A stretch of 33,292 bases of DNA from positions 1-33,292 of the forward strand of contig CAJUKD010000026.1 in assembly GCA_910587235.1 (NCBI GenBank), read 5' to 3'. The position numbers and the translations under genes were made by a program. The notes under the pieces were generated by a model. It was not told the DNA's origin, did not search any database, and worked only from the letters and a program-made list of their open reading frames with translations. Shown piece after piece: positions 17,997 to 26,011 of this stretch. The first letter of the stretch is position 1, and every line of letters starts with the position of its first letter. This DNA is from an uncultured Muribaculaceae bacterium (GTDB lineage: Bacteria > Bacteroidota > Bacteroidia > Bacteroidales > Muribaculaceae).

Positions 17997-19943
17997 TCAC
18001 TTACAGGAGTTTAACAAAGCCTTATATATACTGTCGGAATCTATGCCGCAGATAGCGCGCAACTGAGCCGGCGTTCCCTGAGCGACAAAACGGTCTGTAG
18101 GCAGACCGAGGCGCGTAATACGGCGATTAAAGCCGTGAGCAGACATCCATTCAAGTACGGCGCTTCCGAGTCCGCCGTCGACAATAGCATCCTCGACAGT
18201 CACAACAGGACAATCAAGGGCTGCCACTTCTTCAAGCAGTTTTTCATCAAGCGGACGAAGGAAAATCATGTCGTAGTGAGCCACGTCAATACCTTCGGCG
18301 CGAGCGCGCGCAACTGCATCTGCAGCATCACCTGCCCCGACCGGGCCTATTGTGAGCAACGCGACCTGACGTCCGGATACCAGACGCTCTCCACGTCCGA
18401 CCTCAACCGGCTTCAGAGCACAACGCCAGTCGATGGAACGACCGCCTCCGCGTGGATAACGTATCGCAAACGGTCCCGCAGGCTCGAGCGTAGCGGCTGT
18501 GACAAGCAAGCGGCGCAGAGAGCGTTCATCGCGTGGCGAAGCTATGGTCATGCCGGGAACCGAGCGCAGATAAGCGAGGTCGAAAGCGCCGTGATGCGTC
18601 GCTCCGTCTTCGCCTACAAGGCCGGCACGGTCTATGCAGAATGTGACAGGAAGATGATGCAGTGCCACATCGTGTATGATATGGTCATAAGCCCTTTGCA
18701 GGAAGCTGGAATATATGCCTACAAAAGGTCGCATTCCGTCCTTGGCGAGGCCTCCGGCAAAAGTGACGGCATGACCTTCGGAAATGCCTACATCGAATAC
18801 CCGCTCCGGCATTTCCGCCTGCATAGTGCTGATGGAAGTACCTGTCGGCATAGCGGCTGTGACAGCTACTATCCGCTGATCGCGGCGTGCCAGTTCAAGC
18901 AATGTATCGCCCATTACATCCTGAAATTTTGGAGGTTTGGGTACAGCACCCTGCACAGCTTCCGCACGCCGTCCGGTAGCCGGATCGAAACGTCCGGGCG
19001 CATGCCATCTTGCCGGATCAGCTTCCGCAGGCGCATAACCGCGGCCTTTTATCGTGCGCAAATGGAGTATACGCGGTCCTTCCATATCGCGGATATCGGT
19101 AAGCACCCGTACTATCTTAAGGACATCGTGGCCGTCGAACGGTCCGAAATAACGTATATTCAGACCTTCGAATATATTCTGTTCATGGCTCAGCAACGAT
19201 TTAAGACTATTATTGAAACGCAATATGCGACCACGGCTTTTTTCGCTGACCAATCCCATCTTCTTCAGCGCCCGATACACACCATAACGCAACTTATTAT
19301 AGGCCGGAGAAGTGGTTATATGCGCCATGTGGCTGCTTAGAGCGCCCACAGGACGATCTATCGACATATCATTGTCGTTCAGAACAATCAGAAGATTGTT
19401 AGGTGTATTGGCGGCGTTGTTTAACCCTTCGAATGCCAGGCCGCCGCTTATAGAGGCATCGCCGATAACAGCCACCACATTGCGGCGCGGCGGACAATCT
19501 CCGGCTTGCATGCGGGCGGCCACAGCCATGCCAAGCGCAGCCGATATCGAGTTCGACGCATGTCCTGCGGCAAATGTATCATAAGGGCTTTCGTCAGGAT
19601 TGGGAAAGCCGCTCAGCCCTCCAAGACGGCGGTTGCCGGTTGCAAAAGCCTCCCTGCGTCCCGTGAGTAGCTTGTGTCCGTAAGCCTGATGCCCCACATC
19701 CCATACGATGCGGTCATCAGGTGTGTTGAATACGTAATGTAACGCCACAGTCATCTCTACCGCGCCCATGCTCGACGCGAAATGACCGGGGTTTGAGCTA
19801 AGAGTCTGTATAAGGTACTGACGGATCTCGGAGCACAGCTGAGGCAACTGTTCCGGATGCAGACGGCGGAGATCGGAAGGAGAGTCAATGGCGCTCAACA
19901 AGGGACCCGCCACAGGTGTGGACGCTGAATTTGTATCGCTCAT
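17997..19943 (-). CDS. dxs: 1-deoxy-D-xylulose-5-phosphate synthase
   Basis: A 648-residue thiamine-diphosphate enzyme that condenses pyruvate and glyceraldehyde-3-phosphate in the first step of the non-mevalonate isoprenoid pathway. Recognisable parts are HQAYGHKLLTGR, AGHASNSISAALGMA, the ThDP/Mg motif GDASISGG...NDNDMSI, and the transketolase pyrimidine domain with VGISEGHAVTFAGGLA. Length is normal. The ATG overlaps the stop of the upstream small membrane gene by four bases (ATGA), which suggests translational coupling. trkA follows after 10 nt. Confidence 0.96.
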   Translation of the reverse strand: MSDTNSASTPVAGPLLSAIDSPSDLRRLHPEQLPQLCSEIRQYLIQTLSSNPGHFASSMGAVEMTVALHYVFNTPDDRIVWDVGHQAYGHKLLTGRREAFATGNRRLGGLSGFPNPDESPYDTFAAGHASNSISAALGMAVAARMQAGDCPPRRNVVAVIGDASISGGLAFEGLNNAANTPNNLLIVLNDNDMSIDRPVGALSSHMAHITTSPAYNKLRYGVYRALKKMGLVSEKSRGRILRFNNSLKSLLSHEQNIFEGLNIRYFGPFDGHDVLKIVRVLTDIRDMEGPRILHLRTIKGRGYAPAEADPARWHAPGRFDPATGRRAEAVQGAVPKPPKFQDVMGDTLLELARRDQRIVAVTAAMPTGTSISTMQAEMPERVFDVGISEGHAVTFAGGLAKDGMRPFVGIYSSFLQRAYDHIIHDVALHHLPVTFCIDRAGLVGEDGATHHGAFDLAYLRSVPGMTIASPRDERSLRRLLVTAATLEPAGPFAIRYPRGGGRSIDWRCALKPVEVGRGERLVSGRQVALLTIGPVGAGDAADAVARARAEGIDVAHYDMIFLRPLDEKLLEEVAALDCPVVTVEDAIVDGGLGSAVLEWMSAHGFNRRITRLGLPTDRFVAQGTPAQLRAICGIDSDSIYKALLNSCK

Positions 19944-20113
19944 TTCTTCTTGACGTATTTTTTATACATCGGCACAAATATTATAATGGCCGAAGCCACG
20001 ATCACAAAAGCCGTATAGGCGGTGAAACGCGGAGTGCCGGCGACAATCCATGCCACCAGCAGAAGCCATAATAAGCCGAGAACGGCAAAACGAACTATGA
20101 CCGATGTCTTCAT
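19940..20113 (-). CDS. Small two-helix membrane protein upstream of dxs
   Basis: A 57-residue protein (MKTSVIVRFA..., ending YKKYVKKK) with two hydrophobic segments of about 20 residues and a lysine-rich tail, so probably an inner-membrane hairpin with basic ends in the cytoplasm. I do not recognise a family. The ATG at 20113 is chosen over a TTG at 20125, because the TTG falls within the -7 promoter box. The stop overlaps the dxs start by four bases. The gene is real on the evidence of its promoter and its coupling to dxs; its function is unknown. Confidence 0.7.
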   Translation of the reverse strand: MKTSVIVRFAVLGLLWLLLVAWIVAGTPRFTAYTAFVIVASAIIIFVPMYKKYVKKK

Positions 20114-20122
20114 ATCTTTAGG

Positions 20123-20154
20123 CAAAGATACAACATTTTTTCACCGTCCTCAAA
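20123..20154 (-). promoter_or_regulatory. Promoter of the small membrane protein-dxs-trkAH operon
   Basis: On the minus strand TTTG (20154-20151), exactly 20 nt, then TATCTTTG (20130-20123): a full Bacteroidota consensus. Only 9 nt separate the box from the ATG at 20113, so the transcript is nearly leaderless. Confidence 0.8.
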
Positions 20155-20210
20155 AAAAAAGATACCGACGCCAAAAAAGCAGACGCAAAAAAAGCAGCAC
20201 CGAATATATT

Positions 20211-20241
20211 TTTGCCAATTAATGAAAAGTGTGTAATTTTG
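20211..20241 (+). promoter_or_regulatory. Promoter of the panC-panD-ffh-folD operon
   Basis: TTTG at 20211-20214, a 19-nt spacer and TAATTTTG at 20234-20241 match the Bacteroidota consensus. The expected leader before the panC ATG at 20302 is about 55 nt. Upstream lie three A-tracts (about 20152-20160, 20173-20178 and 20187-20193), two of them inside a repeated AAAAAAGCAG, which may act as an UP-like or bent element. The promoter is back to back with that of the dxs operon. Confidence 0.75.
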
Positions 20242-20252
20242 CGAACTGATTT

Positions 20253-20288
20253 GCAATGGGACCGCCCTGCAGAAGGGCTTCCATTTGC
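20253..20288 (+). promoter_or_regulatory. Two-tier stem-loop in the panC leader
   Basis: The leader folds on itself: outer stem GCAATGG (20253-20259) with CCA/TTGC (20281-20288, one bulged T), and inner stem GCCCT (20264-20268) with AGGGC (20274-20278) around a five-base loop. It ends 13 nt before the panC ATG. No T run follows, so it is not an intrinsic terminator. I cannot match it to a named riboswitch class. Confidence 0.45.
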
Positions 20289-20301
20289 TTAACTTTTGGA
20301 A

Positions 20302-21147
20302 ATGGAAATAATTAAAACCACCGCCGGCCTGAGCACCAGACTCTCCGAAGCCCGCGAAGCCGGCAAAAGCATCGGGCTGGTTCCCACCATGGGAGCACTT
20401 CATGCCGGTCATCTCTCACTTGTCGAGCGCGCGCGGCGCGAGAATGACATTGTTGTCGTAAGCGTATTCGTCAATCCCACCCAATTCAACAATCCGGATG
20501 ACCTTCGCACATATCCCCGCACGGTCGACGCCGATTGCCGTCTGCTTTCAGAAGCCGGCGTGGACTATGCATTCGTACCGTCCGTAGACGAAATCTATCC
20601 CGAACCTGATACGCGTGTATTCAATCTCGGTCCGGTAGCTGAAACAATGGAAGGCGCCATGCGCCCCGGACATTTCAACGGCGTGGCCCAGATCGTCAGC
20701 AAGCTGTTCGCCATGACAAATCCCACACGTGCTTATTTCGGCGAAAAAGATTTCCAACAGATCGCAGTGATCCGTCGTATGGCCGAAATTGAAAATTTCA
20801 GCATCGACATTGTGGCCTGCCCTATATGCCGCGAAGCCGACGGACTTGCCCTCAGCTCCCGCAATGTACGTCTGACACGCGAAGGCCGTGCTATTGCTCC
20901 TTCAATACACCGTATTCTGAAAGAATCCCTTATCCTGAAAGAGAACGGCCAGTCACCGGCAGAAGTAAAAAAATCAGTAAACGAACGGATCAATGCCGTC
21001 GACGGACTCGAAACAGAATATTATGAAATAGTAGATGCACTGACCATGCAGCCGGTATCGACATGGGACGAAGCCGTAAACGGTGCTGTAGGCTGCGTAA
21101 CCGTATATTGCGGCGACGTGCGTCTGATCGACAACATCAAATATTAA
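20302..21147 (+). CDS. panC: Pantoate-beta-alanine ligase (pantothenate synthetase)
   Basis: A 281-residue enzyme that joins pantoate and beta-alanine with ATP to form pantothenate, the vitamin B5 precursor of coenzyme A. Visible motifs are the nucleotide-binding PTMGALHAGHLSL (His34 and His37 of the HIGH-like signature), VFVNPTQF, FNGVAQIVSKLF and YFGEKDFQQ, with SSRNVRL near the C-terminal third. The ATG at 20302 is used; a TTG two codons earlier is less likely. panD, which makes the beta-alanine substrate, follows after 6 nt. No panB or panE is in the window. Confidence 0.96.
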   Translation: MEIIKTTAGLSTRLSEAREAGKSIGLVPTMGALHAGHLSLVERARRENDIVVVSVFVNPTQFNNPDDLRTYPRTVDADCRLLSEAGVDYAFVPSVDEIYPEPDTRVFNLGPVAETMEGAMRPGHFNGVAQIVSKLFAMTNPTRAYFGEKDFQQIAVIRRMAEIENFSIDIVACPICREADGLALSSRNVRLTREGRAIAPSIHRILKESLILKENGQSPAEVKKSVNERINAVDGLETEYYEIVDALTMQPVSTWDEAVNGAVGCVTVYCGDVRLIDNIKY

Positions 21148-21153
21148 GAGGAG

Positions 21154-21510
21154 ATGTTCATACAAGTCTTGAAATCAAAAATCCATCGTGTCAGTGTCAC
21201 CGAAGCCCGTCTGGACTATATCGGTAGCATAACCATCGACGAAGACCTTCTTGATGCTGCCGGAATCCTTGCCGGCGAACGCGTCTATATTGTCAATAAC
21301 AACAACGGCGCACGCCTTGACACCTATACAATCCCGGGACCTCGCGGTTCCGGCGTAATATGTCTTAACGGAGCTGCAGCGCGTCTTGTGCAGCGCGGCG
21401 ATGTGGTTATAATCATGAGTTACGCCTCGATGACACCGGAAGAAGCCAAGGATTTCAAACCCAAAGTCATCTTCCCCGATACAGCCACAAACAGGCTTGT
21501 GAAACAATAA
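21154..21510 (+). CDS. panD: Aspartate 1-decarboxylase proenzyme
   Basis: A 118-residue pyruvoyl-dependent decarboxylase that makes beta-alanine from aspartate. The self-cleavage site is visible as YIGSIT: cleavage between Gly24 and Ser25 would create the pyruvoyl group on the larger chain. The downstream core includes NNNNGARLDTY and CLNGAAARLV. Length fits the family (about 115-130). It supplies the preceding panC enzyme and lies 6 nt behind it. Confidence 0.96.
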   Translation: MFIQVLKSKIHRVSVTEARLDYIGSITIDEDLLDAAGILAGERVYIVNNNNGARLDTYTIPGPRGSGVICLNGAAARLVQRGDVVIIMSYASMTPEEAKDFKPKVIFPDTATNRLVKQ

Positions 21511-21574
21511 TCCGAAAACGCTTCCAAAACACCGAATAAACTCCTTCAACGGATAATACAACACCATCAGCAAT

Positions 21575-22909
21575 ATGTTCGAAAAACTTAGCGACAGGCT
21601 CGAGCGCAGTTTCAAACTGCTCAAAGGCGAAGGCCGTATCACTGAAATAAACGTTGCAGAAACACTCAAGGACGTACGCCGCGCGCTTATCGACGCCGAC
21701 GTAAACTATAAAGTGGCAAAGACTTTCACCGACACAGTCAAGCAGAAAGCTCTTGGCCGCGACGTAATCAACGCCGTCAAACCCGGCGAACTGATGGTCA
21801 AGATTGTCCATGATGAGCTTACCGAGCTTATGGGCGGCAACGTCGCTCCCCTGAACCTTACAGGGAAACCGACCATAATCCTTATGTCCGGACTGCAAGG
21901 TTCCGGTAAAACCACATTCACCGGAAAGCTGGCGAAGAAGCTGAAAAGTGAAAAGGGAATGCGGCCGCTGCTTATTGCCGGCGACGTATACCGCCCTGCC
22001 GCTATCGACCAGCTGAAAGTACTTGCTGATTCCATCGGCGTGGAGGTTTATACAGAAGAGGATGTCAAAGATCCCGTAGGTATAGCCCGCCGCGGACTTG
22101 AACACGCCCGCCGCAACCACAACGACCTTGTAATAATCGATACGGCAGGCCGTCTGGCCGTCGACGAACAGATGATGGACGAAATCGAAGCCATCAAAAA
22201 AGCTGTGAACCCCAGCGAAATCCTGTTCGTTGTCGATGCTATGACCGGTCAGGATGCAGTTAATACCGCCAAGACATTCAACGAACGCCTCGATTTCGAC
22301 GGCGTGGTGCTCACCAAACTTGACGGCGACACACGTGGCGGAGCCGCTCTTTCCATACGCAGCGTTGTCCATAAACCCATCAAATTTGTCGGCACAGGCG
22401 AAACACTCGAAGGAATAGACGTATTCTATCCGGCACGTATGGCCGACCGCATACTGGGCATGGGCGACATTGTATCGCTCGTTGAAAAAGCCCAGCAGCA
22501 GTACAGCGAGAAAGAAGCGGAGGAACTGGCGAAAAAGCTGCGCAAGAACCAGTTTACATTCACCGACTTCCTCAAACAGATACAGCAGATCAAGAAGATG
22601 GGCAACATCAAGGATCTGGCATCGATGATTCCCGGTCTTGGCAAGGCTATCAAAGACATAGACATCGACAACAATGCGTTTAAAGGCATCGAGGCTATTA
22701 TAATGTCAATGACACCATACGAACGCGAACATCCGGAAGTTATCAAAGGTAGCCGCGTGCAAAGGATAGCGCGAGGTTCCGGCTCTACAGTTCAGGACGT
22801 CAACCGCCTGCTGAAACAGTTCGATGACACCCGCAAGATGATGCGCATGGCAACCAATATGAAAAACCCAGCGCAAATGATGCGCCAGATGCGTGGAAAA
22901 CGTCGTTAA
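21575..22909 (+). CDS. ffh: Signal recognition particle protein Ffh (SRP54)
   Basis: A 444-residue GTPase that binds SRP RNA and signal peptides and delivers nascent chains to FtsY at the membrane. The N domain is residues 1-95. The G domain has GLQGSGKT (106-113), DVYRPAA, DTAGRL and TKLDGDTRGGAA. The C-terminal M domain is methionine-rich and ends NPAQMMRQMRGKRR. Length is standard. It is the third gene of the panC operon, 64 nt after panD, with no promoter seen between them. Confidence 0.97.
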   Translation: MFEKLSDRLERSFKLLKGEGRITEINVAETLKDVRRALIDADVNYKVAKTFTDTVKQKALGRDVINAVKPGELMVKIVHDELTELMGGNVAPLNLTGKPTIILMSGLQGSGKTTFTGKLAKKLKSEKGMRPLLIAGDVYRPAAIDQLKVLADSIGVEVYTEEDVKDPVGIARRGLEHARRNHNDLVIIDTAGRLAVDEQMMDEIEAIKKAVNPSEILFVVDAMTGQDAVNTAKTFNERLDFDGVVLTKLDGDTRGGAALSIRSVVHKPIKFVGTGETLEGIDVFYPARMADRILGMGDIVSLVEKAQQQYSEKEAEELAKKLRKNQFTFTDFLKQIQQIKKMGNIKDLASMIPGLGKAIKDIDIDNNAFKGIEAIIMSMTPYEREHPEVIKGSRVQRIARGSGSTVQDVNRLLKQFDDTRKMMRMATNMKNPAQMMRQMRGKRR

Positions 22910-22947
22910 TCTCCTATTGTACAACTAATATAACCGCACTACCGCAC

Positions 22948-23835
22948 ATGCAACTTATCGACGGAAAAAATACCGCAGCCGAAATCAAGGCTGAAATCGC
23001 GGAAAAAGTAGCCGCACGCAAAGCCGCTGGGAAAAAACAGCCGCATCTCGCCGCCATACTCGTAGGGCACGACGGCGGCAGCGAAAGCTACGTAGCGAAC
23101 AAAATCAAAGCATGCGAGGAATGCGGATTCCGCTCGTCGCTGATCCGCTTCGAAAGCACAGAAGAAGCTCCGCTACAGGAGAAGACATTGCTCGAAGCCA
23201 TAGCACGCCTGAATGCCGATCCCGACGTCGACGGTTTCATCGTCCAGCTACCACTGCCCCGCCACATCGATGAACAGCGCATCATCGAAGCCATAGATCC
23301 GGCTAAGGATGTCGACGGCTTCCATCCGACCAATGTAGGCCGCCAGTCCATCGGCCTGCCGTGCTTCCACTCCGCCACCCCTTATGGCATTATGGAACTA
23401 CTGCGCCGCTACGGAATAAGTCCGCGCGGAAAGCAGGTGGTAATCGTCGGCCGCAGCAATATAGTAGGCAAACCTTTGGCTGCAATGATGATGCAGAAAG
23501 GCTCGGATGCCGATGCCACTGTAACCGTATGCCATTCAGCCACCCCCAATCTGGCTGATGTGACCCGGCGTGCCGACATACTGGTATGCGCAATGGGACG
23601 TCCGGGCTTCATAAGCGCCGATATGGTGAAAGACGGAGCTACTGTAATCGACGTAGGCACCACCCGAGTGCCCGACGCCACCCGCAAATCAGGCTGGCGC
23701 CTGCGCGGCGATGTCGATTTTGACACAGTCGCGCCTAAATGCAGCTTCATCACCCCCGTACCGGGAGGAGTCGGCCCGATGACCATAGTGTCGCTGATGC
23801 GCAACACTCTTATCGCTGCCGAACAGCGCGACTGA
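22948..23835 (+). CDS. folD: Bifunctional methylenetetrahydrofolate dehydrogenase/cyclohydrolase
   Basis: A 295-residue cytosolic enzyme of one-carbon metabolism that interconverts 5,10-methylene-, methenyl- and 10-formyl-tetrahydrofolate. Motifs include SYVANKIKACEECGF with the catalytic Lys, GFIVQLPLPRHID, VDGFHPTNVG, the dinucleotide-binding GRSNIVGKPLA and the C-terminal TPVPGGVGPMT. Length is typical. It lies 38 nt after ffh and 23 nt before the CapA-like gene. Confidence 0.97.
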   Translation: MQLIDGKNTAAEIKAEIAEKVAARKAAGKKQPHLAAILVGHDGGSESYVANKIKACEECGFRSSLIRFESTEEAPLQEKTLLEAIARLNADPDVDGFIVQLPLPRHIDEQRIIEAIDPAKDVDGFHPTNVGRQSIGLPCFHSATPYGIMELLRRYGISPRGKQVVIVGRSNIVGKPLAAMMMQKGSDADATVTVCHSATPNLADVTRRADILVCAMGRPGFISADMVKDGATVIDVGTTRVPDATRKSGWRLRGDVDFDTVAPKCSFITPVPGGVGPMTIVSLMRNTLIAAEQRD

Positions 23836-23858
23836 GCTATTCAAGCATCAATTTCACC

Positions 23859-24935
23859 ATGCTCTTGCCGACGCATCTGCTTCCATTGGTAATATCGCTG
23901 TTGTCGCTCATAATGGGCTACGACGAAGCCGAACTTATCTTTGCCGGCGATGCCATGCAGCACAGCGCACAACTCGACGCGGCCAGGCGACCCGGCGGCA
24001 GCTATGACTACAGCGGATGTTTCGATTCCATCGCACCTTTGCTGAACATGGCCGACTTCGCGGTGGTGAATCTTGAAACGCCCGTAGGCGACCCGCCATA
24101 CACGGGTTATCCATGCTTCAACGCGCCCGAAAGTTTTGCCAAGGCTCTTTCGGATGCCGGATTCGACCTTATGCTGACAGCCAACAATCATACTCTTGAC
24201 CGTCGGTCTAAAGGCCTTCGTCGTACAATATCCGCGCTCGACGATTCAGGCATAGCCCATATAGGGACGTATGTCAACGACTCGACGCGCAACGAAACGG
24301 TACCGGCCATATTCAATATAAACGGCATACATACGGCGTTCCTGAACTATACGTACGGAACCAACGGTTTTACACCCTCCGATGACGTCGTCGTAAATTA
24401 TATAGAAAAAGAGCAAATACGACACGACGTACAGCTTGCCCGCTTCAACCACGCCGACATCGTGATCGTCTGCATCCACTGGGGCGACGAATACAGGCTC
24501 CTGCCCAACAGCAACCAAAAGGAACTGGCCGACTGGCTTGAAGAACTTGGCGTCGACATGGTGATCGGCGCACACCCCCATGTTATCCAGCCGATGGAAT
24601 TGCGGCCAAACCGTTTTCACCCCGACCGCAACTTTTTTCTTGTATATTCACTCGGTAACTTCATATCCAACATGCGTACACCCGACACTCGCGGAGGAGC
24701 CATGGCGTCGGTTCGCCTGCTCCGAAGCAACGACGGCATAGCCCGTATTGTCGAAGCGTCCTACATTCCTGTCTTCACTATAGCCTCAGACCGTCAAGGC
24801 TCCAACTACCGTGTTGTCGAAGCCGAGAAAGTCAACATACCCGTATGGCGGGAACGGGCGGCTGATTTTCTGAAACGTGCAAGAAATATTTTCGACAATC
24901 ACAACATCAACGTTCCCCGCAAAAACGCATACTGA
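23859..24935 (+). CDS. CapA family (metallophosphatase-like) protein
   Basis: A 358-residue protein with the poly-gamma-glutamate capsule CapA domain, a calcineurin-like phosphoesterase fold. It starts with a short hydrophobic segment (MLLPTHLLPLVISLLSLIMG, signal or anchor). Metal-site motifs follow: FAGDAMQH, VVNLETPVG, ANNHTLDR, CIHWGDEY and IGAHPHVIQ. ATG 23859 is chosen; an upstream in-frame start would overlap folD by about 100 nt and add a basic, non-family N terminus. No capB or capC neighbours exist, so poly-glutamate synthesis is unlikely; an envelope role is only inferred. Probably the last gene of the panC operon. Confidence 0.86.
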   Translation: MLLPTHLLPLVISLLSLIMGYDEAELIFAGDAMQHSAQLDAARRPGGSYDYSGCFDSIAPLLNMADFAVVNLETPVGDPPYTGYPCFNAPESFAKALSDAGFDLMLTANNHTLDRRSKGLRRTISALDDSGIAHIGTYVNDSTRNETVPAIFNINGIHTAFLNYTYGTNGFTPSDDVVVNYIEKEQIRHDVQLARFNHADIVIVCIHWGDEYRLLPNSNQKELADWLEELGVDMVIGAHPHVIQPMELRPNRFHPDRNFFLVYSLGNFISNMRTPDTRGGAMASVRLLRSNDGIARIVEASYIPVFTIASDRQGSNYRVVEAEKVNIPVWRERAADFLKRARNIFDNHNINVPRKNAY

Positions 24936-25001
24936 AAATATTTCCATTATAAGTACAATTACATTTTTTAGAAAAAAGCACTTTCAGAGGGAAAAAAGAT
25001 T

Positions 25002-25009
25002 TATCTTTG
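25002..25009 (+). promoter_or_regulatory. -7 promoter element of the yitT-like gene
   Basis: TATCTTTG is an exact -7 match in the 113-nt gap after the CapA-like gene. A good TTTG is not present 19-21 nt upstream. The GTG at 25013 lies at the expected transcription start, so ATG 25049 is the realistic start codon, with about 35 nt of leader. The rest of the gap is AT-rich, with a weak T6/A6 repeat at 24964-24977. Confidence 0.5.
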
Positions 25010-25048
25010 TAAGTGAATATTTTTCATATAAATTCAATTCATGCGGCA

Positions 25049-25996
25049 ATGACACTGAACAAGAATAAAATCTGGCGCACATCGAAAGATTATATATTCA
25101 TAACTTTCGGAATGGCGCTCTTCGCTTTCGGGTTCACAGCTTTTATCCTTCCTGAGAAAGTCGTAATCGGCGGTCTTGCCGGCATCGGCACTATAGTCTA
25201 TTTCCTGACGGGTATTCCGGTGGCTATCACCCAGTATGCCATCAACCTCGCATTGCTCGCAATAGCATACAAAATTGTAGGGAAACGTTTTGTCATAGGC
25301 ACTATCTATGGAGCGACGGTCATATCGCTTTTCATCGGCCTATTCCAACCTCTTTTCGCTTCAGGCTTCACCGACGAACCTTTCATGAACATTGTCATAG
25401 GCGGCACCTTGTGCGGACTTGGCATAGGAATGACCTTCGTGCACAACGGAAGCAGCGGAGGCACCGACATCATAGCCGCCATGGTTTCCAAGCACTCCAA
25501 CGTCACCATAGGCCGCACGATGCTCTACACCGACGTCATCATAATCTCTTCTTCGTTCCTCCTTTTCCACAACATAGATAAAGTGGTCTACGGTTTCGTT
25601 GTGCTGTTTCTGGTTTCCTACATGGCCGACATGGTTGTGAACACCAACCGGCAGGCCGTACAGTTCACCATCTTCTCAAAAAAATGGGAGGAAATAGCCA
25701 CCGCAATCAACAATGAAGCCAACCGCGGCTGCACCGTTCTGACAGGCATGGGATGGTACAGCAAATCGGAGGTAAAGATGCTTATCGTCATGTGCCGCAA
25801 GATTGAATCCGTCACAATTGGGCGAATAATAAAGTCCATCGACGCCGACGCGTTCGTGACACAGGCAAACGTCAACGGTGTTTATGGAAAAGGCTTCGAC
25901 GAACTAAAGGTCAAAATGAAGAATCCGGCGACAGCACACCAGCACCAGACTCCTGCTGCAGCAGCGACAGTACGTCGAGTGACAGAGGAGGAATAA
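25049..25996 (+). CDS. YitT family membrane protein (DUF161 + DUF2179)
   Basis: A 315-residue protein with about five or six hydrophobic helices in the first two thirds (DYIFITFGMALFAFGFTAFI; GGLAGIGTIVYFLTG; the GSSGGTDIIAAMVSKH loop) and a soluble C-terminal DUF2179 domain (about 215-295, FTIFSKKWEEIATAIN... CTVLTGMGWYS...). The domain order is that of YitT proteins, whose transport or signalling function is unproven. The ATG at 25049 is chosen because a 12-codon longer GTG reading begins at the transcription start. tilS follows after 15 nt, probably in the same transcript. Confidence 0.88.
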   Translation: MTLNKNKIWRTSKDYIFITFGMALFAFGFTAFILPEKVVIGGLAGIGTIVYFLTGIPVAITQYAINLALLAIAYKIVGKRFVIGTIYGATVISLFIGLFQPLFASGFTDEPFMNIVIGGTLCGLGIGMTFVHNGSSGGTDIIAAMVSKHSNVTIGRTMLYTDVIIISSSFLLFHNIDKVVYGFVVLFLVSYMADMVVNTNRQAVQFTIFSKKWEEIATAINNEANRGCTVLTGMGWYSKSEVKMLIVMCRKIESVTIGRIIKSIDADAFVTQANVNGVYGKGFDELKVKMKNPATAHQHQTPAAAATVRRVTEEE

Positions 25997-26011
25997 AATA
26001 ACGAACAATCG

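Noticed and set aside
18135..19340. 401-codon plus-strand open frame antisense to dxs
   Set aside because: It mirrors a well-conserved dxs gene, has no recognisable domain, and is rich in Arg, Ser, His and Cys as expected of a shadow frame.
20253..20288. Calling the panC leader hairpin a pan-motif RNA
   Set aside because: I cannot see the paired bulged adenines that define that motif, and it is known from other phyla.
21467..22372. 301-codon minus-strand open frame over ffh
   Set aside because: Antisense shadow of the Ffh N and G domains.
23739..23858. Longer N terminus for the CapA-like protein
   Set aside because: It would overlap folD out of frame and add a basic non-family segment; ATG 23859 begins a normal hydrophobic signal.
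24964..24977. T6/A6 repeat as terminator of the panC operon
   Set aside because: Only A-T pairs with a two-base loop; no GC stem.
25041..25052. Three-codon frame (ATG CGG CAA TGA) overlapping the yitT-like start
   Set aside because: Too short to judge; it may affect initiation but arises easily by chance.
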